Below, piece after piece: positions 8,584 to 17,925 of a DNA stretch of 43,488 nt. Under the pieces are notes generated by a model, which was not told the origin of the DNA, searched no databases, and worked only from the letters and a program-made list of their open reading frames with translations. The DNA comes from an uncultured Granulosicoccaceae bacterium. GTDB taxonomy: Bacteria > Pseudomonadota > Gammaproteobacteria > Granulosicoccales > Granulosicoccaceae. The translations under genes and the position numbers were made by a program. The stretch spans positions 1 through 43,488 of the forward strand of contig CALHNS010000022.1 of the NCBI GenBank assembly GCA_938035125.1, written 5' to 3'. Numbering within the stretch: the first letter of the stretch is position 1; each line of letters begins with the position of its first letter.

Positions 8584-8867
8584 CGGCTTCGTCCTTCAGA
8601 GCGCGCTACATCTTTCGCCAGCTGCACATCGGTTATTTCATGAGTCACTGTGTTGCGTGTTACCACAAGCCAAGACCGATCACCTTGTTCGTGATACCAA
8701 AGCTCTCGATGCAGCCCCGCTGGGTTATCTCGTAAGTATTGATATTCTAAAAACGCAACAGCTGCGTTGGTATCGTCTTTACTGGGTCTGTGAATTAAGG
8801 ATGCATCGCCAAGGTAGACAAATTCAGCTGCATCTCGTGGGCCTAATAATGGGTGTTCAATGATCAT
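8580..8867 (-). CDS. soxD: Sarcosine oxidase delta subunit, variant without zinc ligands
   Basis: 95 residues, in the right place between soxB (14-bp gap) and soxA (4-bp overlap). The SoxD fold is recognisable from the N-terminal GPRDAAEFVYLGDASLIHRP, the central YLRDNPAGLHRELWYHEQGDRSWLVVTRNT and the ending ITDV. Classical SoxD binds zinc through an N-terminal CPxCG pair and a later H-x3-C. Here the first site reads HPLLG and the second QGDRS, so those ligand positions are missing. The protein is otherwise full length, so this looks like a distinct SoxD subtype rather than decay. Whether it marks another N-methyl substrate is unknown. Confidence 0.9.
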   Translation of the reverse strand: MIIEHPLLGPRDAAEFVYLGDASLIHRPSKDDTNAAVAFLEYQYLRDNPAGLHRELWYHEQGDRSWLVVTRNTVTHEITDVQLAKDVARSEGRSR

Positions 8868-8881
8868 GATTCAGTGTTCCC

Positions 8882-10132
8882 TCAGTGCAAGTTGGGCTGA
8901 GCGCCCATGCCTTTTTCATCCATCATGCGTCCGGTTATAAAGCGATCGAGTCGCATTTGGCTGGCCGTAGGATGAGGGTTATCAGTTGCTAGTAAATGGG
9001 CGTAACACCAACCACTGGCTGGCGTGGCTTTAAAGCCGCCATAGCACCATCCGCCATTGAAATACAAACCGGGAATAGAAGTCTTATCGATAAAGGGCGA
9101 GCCGTCCATCGACATATCCATCACGCCTCCCCAGGTTCTTAATAGTCTGGCTCGTCCGATCATGGGCATCAATGCCACACCACCTTCGCACACATCTTCA
9201 ACCACAGGTAAGTTGCCACGTTGTGCGTAGGAGTTATAACCATCAATGTCACCACCAAAAACTAGTCCGCCTTTGTCCGATTGGCTGACGTAGAAGTGTC
9301 CTGCGCCAAAGGTGACCACACCAGGGATAACAGGTTTTAATCCTTCCGATACAAACGCCTGCAGTACGTGACTTTCTATGGGTAAACGTAATCCTGCTTG
9401 TTCCATAACGCGGCTGGATGATCCTGCAACACAAACGGCCACTTTCTTAGCTTTGATAGAACCTTTACTGGTGTGTACGCCTTCACACTGTCCATTGTTC
9501 ATCTGAAAGCCTGTGACCTCACAATTTTGAATGATGTCAACACCGCGAGAATCAGCGCCGTGAGCGTAACCCCAAGCAACCGCGTCGTGTCGAACTGTGC
9601 CTCCGCGTGGTTGCCATAGCCCGCCTTTGATAGGAAAGCGTGCGTTATCGAAATTTAAGAAAGGGCAAAGTTTTTTAACACCGTTTGCATCGAGTAACTG
9701 AGCATCCGCACCAGCCATATGCATGGCGTTACCGCGACGAGTGTAGGCATCGCGCTGCGCATCTGAATGGGCCAAGTTCAAGATGCCACGTTGAGATACC
9801 ATGGCGTTGTAGTTGAAGTCTTGCTCTAAGCCTTCCCACAACTTCAAAGATAACTCGTAAAACGGCTCATTCCCAGGCAGTAAATAATTTGAGCGAATGA
9901 TGGTGGTGTTACGGCCGATGTTGCCAGAGCCCAGCCATCCCTTTTCCAAAACCGCTACGTTCGTTATGCCATGTTCTTTGGCTAAATAATGCGCTGTAGC
10001 CAAACCATGCCCACCGCCGCCAACGATAATGATGTCGTATTCAGTCTTAGGCTCAGGTTCTCTCCAAATCTTTTTCCAGCCTTTATTGCCGGTTAAGCCT
10101 TCTTTAAGGATTTGAAACGCGGAGTAACGCAT
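8882..10132 (-). CDS. soxB: Sarcosine oxidase beta subunit
   Basis: 416 residues. The FAD-binding motif DIIIVGGGGHGLATAHYLA (about 33-51) is followed by the family signature EKGWLGSGNIGRNTTIIRSNY (63-83). His182 in GGTVRHDAVAWGYA corresponds to the His that holds covalent FMN in heterotetrameric sarcosine oxidases. The C-terminus has GGWCYGGFKATPASGWCYAHLLA. This subunit carries the amine-oxidising site in the cytoplasm. It is the first gene of soxBDAG; the start ATG at 10132 has an AAGG about 9 bases ahead. It is divergent from the AraC-type regulator at 10210. Confidence 0.95.
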   Translation of the reverse strand: MRYSAFQILKEGLTGNKGWKKIWREPEPKTEYDIIIVGGGGHGLATAHYLAKEHGITNVAVLEKGWLGSGNIGRNTTIIRSNYLLPGNEPFYELSLKLWEGLEQDFNYNAMVSQRGILNLAHSDAQRDAYTRRGNAMHMAGADAQLLDANGVKKLCPFLNFDNARFPIKGGLWQPRGGTVRHDAVAWGYAHGADSRGVDIIQNCEVTGFQMNNGQCEGVHTSKGSIKAKKVAVCVAGSSSRVMEQAGLRLPIESHVLQAFVSEGLKPVIPGVVTFGAGHFYVSQSDKGGLVFGGDIDGYNSYAQRGNLPVVEDVCEGGVALMPMIGRARLLRTWGGVMDMSMDGSPFIDKTSIPGLYFNGGWCYGGFKATPASGWCYAHLLATDNPHPTASQMRLDRFITGRMMDEKGMGAQPNLH

Positions 10133-10209
10133 GGATCGGCCTTAGTTTTAGTCACCTTTCTACCGATAATGAACGGTTTTGATCGAATTGGATAGTATAA
10201 AATGGTCAT
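10133..10209. promoter_or_regulatory. Divergent sox / AraC-regulator promoter region
   Basis: Only 77 bases separate soxB (minus) from the regulator gene (plus). It contains ACCG-N8-CGGT at about 10172-10187 and a TATAAA at 10196-10201, 8 bases before the regulator ATG. If that is the -10 box, the regulator mRNA would be leaderless or nearly so, which fits the absence of a visible Shine-Dalgarno. Control of sox by the divergent regulator is expected but the operator is not proven. Confidence 0.35.
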
Positions 10210-11202
10210 ATGACGGTACTAAATGGACGTGAATCAGGCACTTTTCCAGAACCTATCAAGGTGGGGGTGGTGGTGTTGGATGGGTTTGCCATGATGTCTT
10301 TTTCAGCAGCGGTTGAGCCGATGCGGGCAGCGAATCAGCTTGCCGATCAAGAGCTGTATCGAATTTGCTTTATAGGTGAAGGGGAATTGGTACAAAGTTC
10401 AGGCGGGGCTTGCGTCCAAACTAAACCGTTGATTGGTGCACGGGAATTTTTTGATTTGGTCTTAGTCATTGCAGGCAGCACGGTGGCTGGCCATGCGTTA
10501 GTTTCTTTTCCGATGCCTGCTCTGTTTCATTGGCTACGATTTTTAGCGCAGCAAGGGATCTTGTTGGGCGGTGTGTCTGGAGGGCCTGCCTTACTTGCCA
10601 AGGCTGGGTTAATGAACAATCGGCGAATGACCGTTCATTGGGACCATGCAGAAGCATTGGCAGCCGACATGCCTGAATTATTGTTAGAAAAATCGTTGTA
10701 CATACGTGATCGTGATCGACTCACTTGCGCAGGTGGTGTTGCGCCTTTGGATATGATGCACGCACTGATAGGAGAGTATCAAGGGCCGGATTTTGCGCGA
10801 CAAGTCAGTGATTGGTTTTTACATACCGATATTAGAGGTTCGAGTGATCCGCAAAAATCGGGTTTAGCCGAACGCTACAACGTTCACAGTAAGCCGTTAT
10901 TGGCTGTTTTGGAATTGATGGAAAATCATATTGCTGACCCGTTAGACTTAGATCAATTAGCGGCAGTGGCGAACCTTAGCCCAAGGCAGCTTAATCGGCT
11001 TTTCCATGACAAACTAAACCTAAGTACCATCGCGTTTTATCGGCAACTTCGATTGGAAAAAGGGCGTAGTATGCTGGAGCAATCCACGTTGAACATCAGT
11101 GATGTGGCTATCGCTACCGGATTTTGTGATTCAGCGCATTTCGGCCGATGTTTTAGACAGGCATTCGGTTGTAAACCAACCGATGTACGAAAAGATTATT
11201 AA
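10210..11202 (+). CDS. GlxA/GbdR-type AraC-family regulator of sarcosine oxidase
   Basis: 330 residues with two domains. The N-terminal DJ-1/PfpI-like (class I glutamine amidotransferase-fold) sensor spans about 15-195 (VGVVVLDGFAMMSFSAAVEPMRAAN; GGVSGGPALLAKAGLMNNRRMTVHWDH; CAGGVAPLDMMHALI), and the AraC double helix-turn-helix about 230-328 (LDLDQLAAVANLSPRQLNRLF; ISDVAIATGFCDSAHFGRCFRQAFG). This architecture is that of GbdR, SouR and CdhR, which sense glycine betaine, dimethylglycine, sarcosine or carnitine and activate their catabolism. Divergent orientation to soxB suggests a sarcosine- or dimethylglycine-responsive activator of soxBDAG. No Shine-Dalgarno is visible before the ATG at 10210. 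Confidence 0.9.
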   Translation: MTVLNGRESGTFPEPIKVGVVVLDGFAMMSFSAAVEPMRAANQLADQELYRICFIGEGELVQSSGGACVQTKPLIGAREFFDLVLVIAGSTVAGHALVSFPMPALFHWLRFLAQQGILLGGVSGGPALLAKAGLMNNRRMTVHWDHAEALAADMPELLLEKSLYIRDRDRLTCAGGVAPLDMMHALIGEYQGPDFARQVSDWFLHTDIRGSSDPQKSGLAERYNVHSKPLLAVLELMENHIADPLDLDQLAAVANLSPRQLNRLFHDKLNLSTIAFYRQLRLEKGRSMLEQSTLNISDVAIATGFCDSAHFGRCFRQAFGCKPTDVRKDY

Positions 11203-11281
11203 CCTTGTACTGATAAAGATTAGACTTCTATAGCTTTATAATGTTTACATTCCTAGATATAGGATAACGAGTAACTATAAG

Positions 11282-12016
11282 ATGAAAGATAAAAGCGCGA
11301 TTTTATATCGAATGGTTATGCCTGATCATGTGTGCCCGTATGGATTAAAGGCGAAGGATCTATTAGTTCGCGAAGGTTACACTGTAGATGATCGTGCTTT
11401 AGAAAGCCGTGAACAGGTTGATTCGTTTAAAGCAGAGCATGCAGTAAAAACAACGCCACAAATTTTCATTAATAATGAAAGAATCGGTGGGTTCGATGAT
11501 TTGAGTGAAAGGTTAGGAAAGCCCGTTCAGCAAAAGGATACGGTGACTTATCGCCCAGTGATTGCTCTTTTCTCAGTAGCCGCGGCCTTGGCTGTAGCGG
11601 TAACTTGGCTTGTTAAGGCACAAATTTTCTCAGGGCAAACCCTTGCTTGGTTTATTTCAATCGCAATGGTTTTATTGGGGCTTCAAAAGCTTCAAGATTT
11701 AGATAAATTTTCCACCATGTTTTTAAACTACGATTTACTAGCGCAACGCTGGGTGCGTTATGGATACGTTTATCCCTTTGTTGAAACCGGTGCAGGGTTA
11801 CTGATGCTTATGGGAGTGCTGACATGGCTTGCAGCCCCTGTGGTTCTGATTGCTTCAAGTATTGGTGCTGTAAGCGTGATAAAAGCTGTGTACATAGATA
11901 AGCGAGAATTGAAATGCGCTTGTTTGGGTGATAGCCGGGTGCCATTGGGATTTGTGTCATTAACTGAAAACCTAATGATGCTTGGTATGGCGTTGTGGAT
12001 GCTGCTTTTTAATTGA
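11282..12016 (+). CDS. Glutaredoxin-MauE/DoxX-type membrane fusion protein
   Basis: 244 residues. The N-terminal glutaredoxin domain (about 5-80) has CPYG at 18-21 in place of the dithiol CPYC, so it is monothiol-like. The cis-Pro motif TTPQIF (57-62) and GGFDDL (69-74) are intact. From about residue 90 four or five hydrophobic segments form a MauE/DoxX-like module with a conserved C212-A-C214-LGDSRVPLGFVSLTEN loop. MauE-like proteins are linked to thiol redox in the membrane, first seen in methylamine dehydrogenase maturation. A cytosolic glutaredoxin wired to a membrane dithiol suggests electron transfer across the membrane; the partner is unknown. It follows the AraC gene by 79 bases. Confidence 0.8.
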   Translation: MKDKSAILYRMVMPDHVCPYGLKAKDLLVREGYTVDDRALESREQVDSFKAEHAVKTTPQIFINNERIGGFDDLSERLGKPVQQKDTVTYRPVIALFSVAAALAVAVTWLVKAQIFSGQTLAWFISIAMVLLGLQKLQDLDKFSTMFLNYDLLAQRWVRYGYVYPFVETGAGLLMLMGVLTWLAAPVVLIASSIGAVSVIKAVYIDKRELKCACLGDSRVPLGFVSLTENLMMLGMALWMLLFN

Positions 12017-12052
12017 TGTGTTGAATTTAGTTCTGGCACGTCAATTCGTCGA

Positions 12053-13189
12053 TTACAACGTTACCCATGCTGAGTTATTACTAGATGATTCCACACAGGC
12101 GTTGATAAAAGCCATCCCGTCCATTCCTTCGGTAATACCGGGTAGTAATCCCATCGCTTGTTGTCTTGATTTTCCATCTTGCATAGCAATAATTGCATCA
12201 GCAAGTTCTGTGTAGATATTTGCAAACCCTTCTAAGTAGCCTTCTGGGTGGCCTGGAGGGATTCGAGACACCGCATTCGCAGCGTCATTGGCACCGGGGC
12301 CTGAACGAGTTACGAGTTGCTTTGGTTTGCCGTGTTCAGTAAACCAAAGATAGTTTGGATCTTCCTGCGCCCATTCGATGCCGCCTTTTTCGCCGTAAAC
12401 TCGAAGTTTCAAACCGTTCTCATTGCCTGGTGCAACCTGACTGCACCACAACATGCCTCGTGCCCCGCCTGCAAATCGCAACATAACGTGTGCATTGTCA
12501 TCCAGTTGCCGGCCCGGACCAAAGGATTGTAAGTCGGCAGCGAGGCTCTCTACTGATAAACCGGTAACAAAGCAGGCGAGGTTATGGGCATGGGTGCCGA
12601 TATCGCCAACCGAGCCTCCCGCTCCAGATCGTGATGGGTCAGTTCGCCATTCAGCTTGTTTTAATCCTTCGTTTTCTATGGAAGTGGTTAGCCAATCTTG
12701 TGGGTATTCAACTTGTGCTATGCGAACGCTACCCAATGCTCCTGCCTCTATCATGGATCGAGCTTGCCGGATCATCGGGTAGCCGGTGTAGTTGTGTGTT
12801 AATACAAACAGAGTGCTGGCATTGTTGATGGCATCTTGCAAACGATTTGCATCTTCAAGGGTTGAAGTTAACGGCTTATCACAGACAACATGAATGCCTT
12901 TGTTGATGAAAGCGATTGCTGCATCCGCGTGCACGTGATTGGGAGTAACAATGGACACCACTTGAATGCCATCGTCGCGATCAGCTTCTGCTGCCGCCAT
13001 TTCTGTAAAGTTAGCGTAGGAACGCGGAATGTGTAATGCCTTAGCACTAAGCATTGATTTTTCCGCACTTGAAGAGAGGGCACCTGCAACCAGTTCAAAG
13101 CGATCATCAATACGGCTGGCGATTCGGTGTACGCCGCCGATGAACGCATCGTTGCCTCCGCCCACCATACCCATACGTATTCGTGCCAT
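12053..13189 (-). CDS. Gfo/Idh/MocA-family oxidoreductase
   Basis: 378 residues. An N-terminal Rossmann domain has the GMVGGGNDAFIGGVH dinucleotide loop, TPNHVHADAAIAFINKGIHVVCDKPLT (the family E/D-K-P motif with catalytic Lys) and HNYTGYPMIRQAR. The C-terminal alpha/beta domain carries GGSVGDIGTHAHNLACFVTG, which supplies the catalytic Asp/His of this family. Such enzymes oxidise or reduce a ring hydroxyl of sugars or inositols with NAD(P). The start overlaps the stop of the preceding TIM-barrel gene by one base (TAATG), so the two are coupled. Context suggests a sugar or cyclitol dehydrogenase; the exact substrate is not readable. Confidence 0.9.
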   Translation of the reverse strand: MARIRMGMVGGGNDAFIGGVHRIASRIDDRFELVAGALSSSAEKSMLSAKALHIPRSYANFTEMAAAEADRDDGIQVVSIVTPNHVHADAAIAFINKGIHVVCDKPLTSTLEDANRLQDAINNASTLFVLTHNYTGYPMIRQARSMIEAGALGSVRIAQVEYPQDWLTTSIENEGLKQAEWRTDPSRSGAGGSVGDIGTHAHNLACFVTGLSVESLAADLQSFGPGRQLDDNAHVMLRFAGGARGMLWCSQVAPGNENGLKLRVYGEKGGIEWAQEDPNYLWFTEHGKPKQLVTRSGPGANDAANAVSRIPPGHPEGYLEGFANIYTELADAIIAMQDGKSRQQAMGLLPGITEGMDGMAFINACVESSSNNSAWVTL

Positions 13190-14244
13190 TAGTTTATTCC
13201 TAACATTTTGCGATTGGCGGCCTCATCGGTTCCGCCATCAGCGAAGTCATCGAAGGCTTTATCTGTGACGCGAATGATGTGATCGGCGACGAACTTAGCA
13301 CCTTCTCTTGCGCCATCTTCAGGATGTTTTAAACAACATTCCCATTCAACCACAGGCCAACCGTCAAAATCATTGGCAGCCATTTTCGAAAATATGGATT
13401 TAAAATCAACCTGCCCATCACCTAGTGAGCGAAACCGTCCAGCTCGATTTGTCCAATCTTGATAGCCAGAGTAGACGCCCTGACGACCAGTTGGGTTGAA
13501 CTCTGCATCTTTAACATGAAACATACGAATGCGGTCTTTGTAAATATCGATGTTGTCTAAGTAATCAAGGCATTGCAAAACATAGTGGCTAGGGTCATAC
13601 AGCATGCACGCTCTGGCATGGTTTCCGGTTCGCTCTAAAAACATCTCATAGGTGATGCCATCGTGCAGATCTTCTCCAGGATGAATTTCATAGCAAAGAT
13701 CAACATTACATTCATCAGCGTGGTTCAATATAGGCAACCAACGGGCCGCCAGTTCATCGAATGCGGTTTCTACTAAACCGGCTGGGCGTTGTGGCCAAGG
13801 GTATAGGTATGGCCATGCCAGAGCGCCTGAGAATGTTGCTTGTGCGGTTAAGCCCAAGTGCTTAGATGCGCTAAGCGCTTTCATTACTTGATCAACCGCC
13901 CATTGCTGACGTGCTGCTGGGTTGCCTCGAACTTCAGGCGCTGCGAAGCCATCAAAGGCATCATTGTACGCAGGATGCACAGCAACCAATTGGCCTTGTA
14001 AGTGAGTGGAAAGCTCTGTGATTTCAACGCCGTTGTTTTTTGCAACACCTTTTAATTCATCACAGTAGTCTTTACTTTCAGCTGCTTTGTTAAGATCGAT
14101 TAATCTTGCGTCCCAACTGGGTATTTGAACCCCTTTGTAACCGCAATCAGCAGCCCATTGGGTAATGCTATTCCAAGAATTGAAAGGTGCTTCATCGCCT
14201 GCGAACTGTGCCAAAAACAGTGCGGGTCCTTTCATGGTTTTCAT
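13189..14244 (-). CDS. Sugar phosphate isomerase/epimerase family TIM-barrel protein
   Basis: 351 residues of the xylose-isomerase-like AP-endonuclease-2 TIM-barrel family, which includes IolE, IolI and tagatose/psicose epimerases. Metal-site segments are visible: a Glu in CYEIHPGEDLHDG, an Asp in LYDPSHYVLQ, a His in RMFHVKDAEFNPTGRQG, and the last Glu in VVEWECCLKHPEDG. A GDGQVDFKSIF motif precedes it, also typical. It should isomerise, epimerise or dehydrate a keto-sugar or inosose. It lies between xylA (49-bp gap) and the MocA-type dehydrogenase (1-base overlap). The paired dehydrogenase plus this fold recalls inositol or 3-keto-sugar catabolism, which is inference. Confidence 0.88.
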   Translation of the reverse strand: MKTMKGPALFLAQFAGDEAPFNSWNSITQWAADCGYKGVQIPSWDARLIDLNKAAESKDYCDELKGVAKNNGVEITELSTHLQGQLVAVHPAYNDAFDGFAAPEVRGNPAARQQWAVDQVMKALSASKHLGLTAQATFSGALAWPYLYPWPQRPAGLVETAFDELAARWLPILNHADECNVDLCYEIHPGEDLHDGITYEMFLERTGNHARACMLYDPSHYVLQCLDYLDNIDIYKDRIRMFHVKDAEFNPTGRQGVYSGYQDWTNRAGRFRSLGDGQVDFKSIFSKMAANDFDGWPVVEWECCLKHPEDGAREGAKFVADHIIRVTDKAFDDFADGGTDEAANRKMLGIN

Positions 14245-14293
14245 TTTCGAATCCTGTTAAGAAGTTAATGTTTTTATGATTAAACGAATGTTA

Positions 14294-15589
14294 TCAAACA
14301 AATCTATTAACGATATTTTCTAGTATTTCTTGTCGTCCAGAAATAGGCTCTGGATTCATATTTTCAGCTTCAACCCGAGCGGCAGCATCGTCAAGACTGC
14401 CTTTAAGCATGGCTTTCGCCTGTGGCGTATTCCAATTCGCGTATCGCTCTTCTCGCATTGTTTCTAATGTACCGTCTTCAATCATGGCAGCCGCGGCTTT
14501 CAATCCACGAGCACAAACATCCATTGCTCCTGCATGGCCTGCAATAAGATCGATAGGATCAAGAGATTGCCTGCGAAGCTTTGCATCAAAGTTGGTTCCA
14601 CCGGTAGTGAATCCGCCTGCTTTTAAAACTTCGTAGTAAGCCAAGGCAACTTCTGGAACATTATTCGGGAATTGATCAGTATCCCAGCCCGACTGGTAAT
14701 CGTTTCGGTTCATATCGATTGAGCCAAATATGCCTAATGAACTGGCTAGTGCTAACTCGTGTTCAAACGAATGCCCTGCAAGAATGGCATGACCTTGTTC
14801 AATATTCATTTTAACTTCATTTTCAAGGCCGAATTCTTTTAAAAATCCGAAGACGGTTGCTACATCATAATCGTATTGATGTTTAGATGGTTCCTGAGGT
14901 TTAGGTTCCACTAATATCGCGCCCTTAAAACCAATCTTATGTTTGTATTCAACCACCATCTGAAGAAAACGCCCCGCTTGTTGCCGTTCGCGTTTGAGAT
15001 CGGTATTGAGTAGGGTTTCATAACCTTCACGGCCACCCCAAAGCACATAATTTTCACCACCCAGTTTCTGAGTGGCGTCTAAACAAAGTTTTACTGTTGC
15101 AGCACTCCATGCAAACACATCTGGGTTAGGGTTTGTTGCAGCGCCTGACATAAATCGGCGGTGGCTGAACATATTGGCTGTGCCCCACAGCAGTTGGGTT
15201 TCGCTGGATTCCATTTTGAGAGCTAAGTAATCCACCATGTCTTCAAAGTTGCGCCGACTGGATTTGAAATCAGCACCTTCGGGTCGAATATCGGCATCGT
15301 GCCAACAAAAAAATGGGATGCCAAGAATAGAAAACATGTCGAATGCGACGTCGGCTTTAAGTTTAGCAAGTGCCATCGTTTCCCCAAACCAGGGCCGGTC
15401 GAAAGTTTGGCCACCAAAAGGGTCACCGCCTGGCCATGCAAATGAGTGCCAATACGCCACAGAAAATCGCAAGTGATCTTCCATACGCTTACCAATCAAC
15501 ATTTCATCGGGGTTGTAATGACGAAAAGCAAGATCTTGCGATTCAGGATCGAATTGCAGTGGTTGCATGTTGTTGAAGAAATCGCTCAT
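14294..15589 (-). CDS. xylA: Xylose isomerase
   Basis: 431 residues, normal for group II xylose isomerases, with high similarity along the whole length. Active-site features: [13 protein letters not shown] near the N-terminus, [12 protein letters not shown] with the catalytic His and Asp, the metal-binding [18 protein letters not shown] (Glu, Lys), [19 protein letters not shown] (Glu, His), and the final [13 protein letters not shown]. It converts D-xylose to D-xylulose (also glucose to fructose) in the cytoplasm using divalent metals. No xylulokinase gene lies in the window. It begins 17 bases after the EamA gene stop, so co-transcription with the two transporters upstream is likely. Confidence 0.95.
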   Translation of the reverse strand: MSDFFNNMQPLQFDPESQDLAFRHYNPDEMLIGKRMEDHLRFSVAYWHSFAWPGGDPFGGQTFDRPWFGETMALAKLKADVAFDMFSILGIPFFCWHDADIRPEGADFKSSRRNFEDMVDYLALKMESSETQLLWGTANMFSHRRFMSGAATNPNPDVFAWSAATVKLCLDATQKLGGENYVLWGGREGYETLLNTDLKRERQQAGRFLQMVVEYKHKIGFKGAILVEPKPQEPSKHQYDYDVATVFGFLKEFGLENEVKMNIEQGHAILAGHSFEHELALASSLGIFGSIDMNRNDYQSGWDTDQFPNNVPEVALAYYEVLKAGGFTTGGTNFDAKLRRQSLDPIDLIAGHAGAMDVCARGLKAAAAMIEDGTLETMREERYANWNTPQAKAMLKGSLDDAAARVEAENMNPEPISGRQEILENIVNRFV

Positions 15590-15606
15590 GGGTATTTTCT
15601 CAATGT

Positions 15607-16524
15607 TTAAGGTCCGGTGATAATGGGCGGTTTACGGCGTTTGCCCGACAACGCGTTTCCAACAATAGCAGCTAACAATACCGCACCGCCGATTAGCGTA
15701 TTCATGCTTGCCGTTTCATCTAAAAAAAGCCAAACCCAAACAGGGCCCAATAACACTTCAGCCAAAGACAGTAAGGTTAACTCGGCGGCTGGTAGGCTTC
15801 GAGAGCCTAGTGTATACAAAATTAGCCCAGCCCCAACTTGAAACACACCCATACTCATGGCTACTGAGCTGTTAAATAAATTCATTGAAACGGATATTTC
15901 TAAAAATTGACATATGCTAAAGGTAATGACAATGGCAAATATTCCGGATAAAAAAATCGACGGCAACATCTCTGCTGTGCGGCCCCAACGCAAAGCTACA
16001 GTAAAGATCGCAAACCCTAAAGCCGATACCAGCGCGGCAAGGCTTCCCGATAGGCCAATGCCACCGCTTTTATCGGAAACCATGATAGCGATGCCGCCTA
16101 AGGCAACGGCTATGGCAATCCAAGTGACCATACGCACTGGCTCGCGAAGCATAATCCATCCAAGAACGGCTGCCATGAAAGGCGCGGTTGCAAACAGCAA
16201 CATGGCATTCGCAACTGATGTATTTTGTATGGCGTAAATCCCTCCAGAATAGGCTGCCACCAAAGAGAGTCCTGCAATAACGGCAGGGAAACCCGTGCGA
16301 CGAATTTGAGTGAAAGGACTTTCCCCTGATCGCAGGCGAATAACGGCGTACAGAAATAAGGACATACTGATGGAGCGGTAGAAAAGGATTTGCCAGACAG
16401 ATGCATCTTCAATAAGTCGGATACCCAAACCGACTGTTGACCAAAGTACCCCAGCTAAAAAAACAAAGAGTATTCCGCGTTTGTGGTTATCCATCGAGGA
16501 GTGAACTGGTGAATGATTAGTCAA
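15607..16524 (-). CDS. EamA-family (DMT) permease
   Basis: 305 residues with ten hydrophobic segments in two EamA repeats (about 16-145 and 155-290). The ends of each repeat are marked by [31 protein letters not shown] and [36 protein letters not shown]. Drug/metabolite-family permeases export or import small metabolites; the substrate cannot be told. The start used is a TTG at 16524 with AAGAG about 11 bases upstream; an ATG ten codons later has no ribosome site. It lies 61 bases from the MFS gene and 17 from xylA in the same direction. Confidence 0.88.
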   Translation of the reverse strand: MTNHSPVHSSMDNHKRGILFVFLAGVLWSTVGLGIRLIEDASVWQILFYRSISMSLFLYAVIRLRSGESPFTQIRRTGFPAVIAGLSLVAAYSGGIYAIQNTSVANAMLLFATAPFMAAVLGWIMLREPVRMVTWIAIAVALGGIAIMVSDKSGGIGLSGSLAALVSALGFAIFTVALRWGRTAEMLPSIFLSGIFAIVITFSICQFLEISVSMNLFNSSVAMSMGVFQVGAGLILYTLGSRSLPAAELTLLSLAEVLLGPVWVWLFLDETASMNTLIGGAVLLAAIVGNALSGKRRKPPIITGP

Positions 16525-16585
16525 TAGCGTGGAGCTCTTTATCGTTTTTTTCTAATTACCGTGTATCAGTAAAATGGGGTTTTAA

Positions 16586-17845
16586 TCAATGCTGTTGTTT
16601 GCAATAACTTTCTTTGATAAATAAGACGCACAATACAGCGATGAGCAATACTCCGATGAGTGATTGAAACGCGAAAGTGAATGCTTCATCTGGATATAAC
16701 CGTGCGCCGTTTTGTTGAACTCCTAACCATTTTGTATCTAACAATGTACCGATGACGGGTTGCATGACGGCCCCTGAACCTACGATGCCCATATTCACGA
16801 AACCAAGCGCTGTGGCGCTGTGTGATGGTTTATTCCATTCACGGCTTAACCCCATTAGTACTACCATGCAGCCTGTACCCAACCCGTGGATAAAGAACAG
16901 TAGCCCTAACAAGTACGCATTGCTAGGCGGCAAGTGAATGATGATGAGCAACGTAATCAAACAGGTGGTTATGCCGGTGATTAGAACTGGTTTACGTTTT
17001 GCCATTGCATCCGATACCCACCCAACAGCTGGTGAGCCCACCATGACACCTACAAATAACCACGAAACAACACTGCCTGCATCAACCTGAGAGAATCCTT
17101 TAGTGGTGGTTAGCCAAGGAACGGCCCAAAGCCCGCCAAAAGAGAGCATCGTTGCGGCAAAACCAAAGCCGCTAACAGCACACAGCAAGGTTTGTTTATT
17201 ACTGATGACTTGCTTTACTTGTTGTGATACGGACGTGTTTATAACCGTTTTTTTAATCTCAAATTTTGGCTTAGGAATAACCAGTTGCGATGCAATCGCA
17301 AGCATTGCGGCAGCGATGGAAAGAATAATAAAGCAGTTCCGCCATCCTACGGTTTCAACTAATAGTCGTAAGGGGGCTTGGCCAGCAATAGCCCCTACCA
17401 TGCCTGTGGCGAGAAGCAAACCTGCCAGCATTGCAAAGCGGCTACGCGAGAAAAATTCAGCTGCTATGGCAAGGGTGCCCACGAATGCAAAGGCAACTAA
17501 ACCGCCAATCAGTGCTCTAAAAAAAGAGGCAAACCATAGGGTAGAGCTGGCTGCAAAACCGAGGCTTGCCAATGCGCAAAAAGCGGCACTTAACATCAGT
17601 AATCGCCTGGCGCCATACCGATCAACTAATAACCCAACGGGTAATTGTATTGAGGCGTAGGTGTAAAAATACATTCCTGATAACAACCCAATGCCAGATG
17701 CGCCAACAGAAAATTCGCTCATTAGCTCTGACGTCATAACGCTTGGAGATACACGTTGAACAAAGGCGTAGAAAAAAAACATAGTGCCGATTGCGAAGGC
17801 AGAAATTGCTCGGGCTGTGCTTACCTTTGAATCATTAATGCTCAT
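16586..17845 (-). CDS. MFS transporter
   Basis: 419 residues with twelve predicted membrane segments. Major-facilitator signatures are visible: a first-loop motif LPVGLLVDRYGARRLLMLS between TM2 and TM3, and the second-half equivalent PAVGWVSDAMAKRKPVLITG. The family resembles anion/sugar-acid and nitrate-type symporters more than multidrug pumps. It is the first gene of the minus-strand run MFS-EamA-xylA-TIM-MocA and is divergent from the ThDP-enzyme gene across 80 bases, so it may import the substrate for one or both clusters. That link is inference. Confidence 0.9.
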   Translation of the reverse strand: MSINDSKVSTARAISAFAIGTMFFFYAFVQRVSPSVMTSELMSEFSVGASGIGLLSGMYFYTYASIQLPVGLLVDRYGARRLLMLSAAFCALASLGFAASSTLWFASFFRALIGGLVAFAFVGTLAIAAEFFSRSRFAMLAGLLLATGMVGAIAGQAPLRLLVETVGWRNCFIILSIAAAMLAIASQLVIPKPKFEIKKTVINTSVSQQVKQVISNKQTLLCAVSGFGFAATMLSFGGLWAVPWLTTTKGFSQVDAGSVVSWLFVGVMVGSPAVGWVSDAMAKRKPVLITGITTCLITLLIIIHLPPSNAYLLGLLFFIHGLGTGCMVVLMGLSREWNKPSHSATALGFVNMGIVGSGAVMQPVIGTLLDTKWLGVQQNGARLYPDEAFTFAFQSLIGVLLIAVLCVLFIKESYCKQQH

Positions 17846-17925
17846 GTGAGCACTGTATCAGAAGGTTGCGTGAGTTTTGTTTTTAGGCAGTATACAATCG
17901 GGCCAATATCATTAAAGGCTGATTC

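Noticed and set aside
17103..17660. 185-codon open frame on plus
   Set aside because: It lies opposite the well-supported MFS gene; its composition is that of a shadow frame and it has no known motif.
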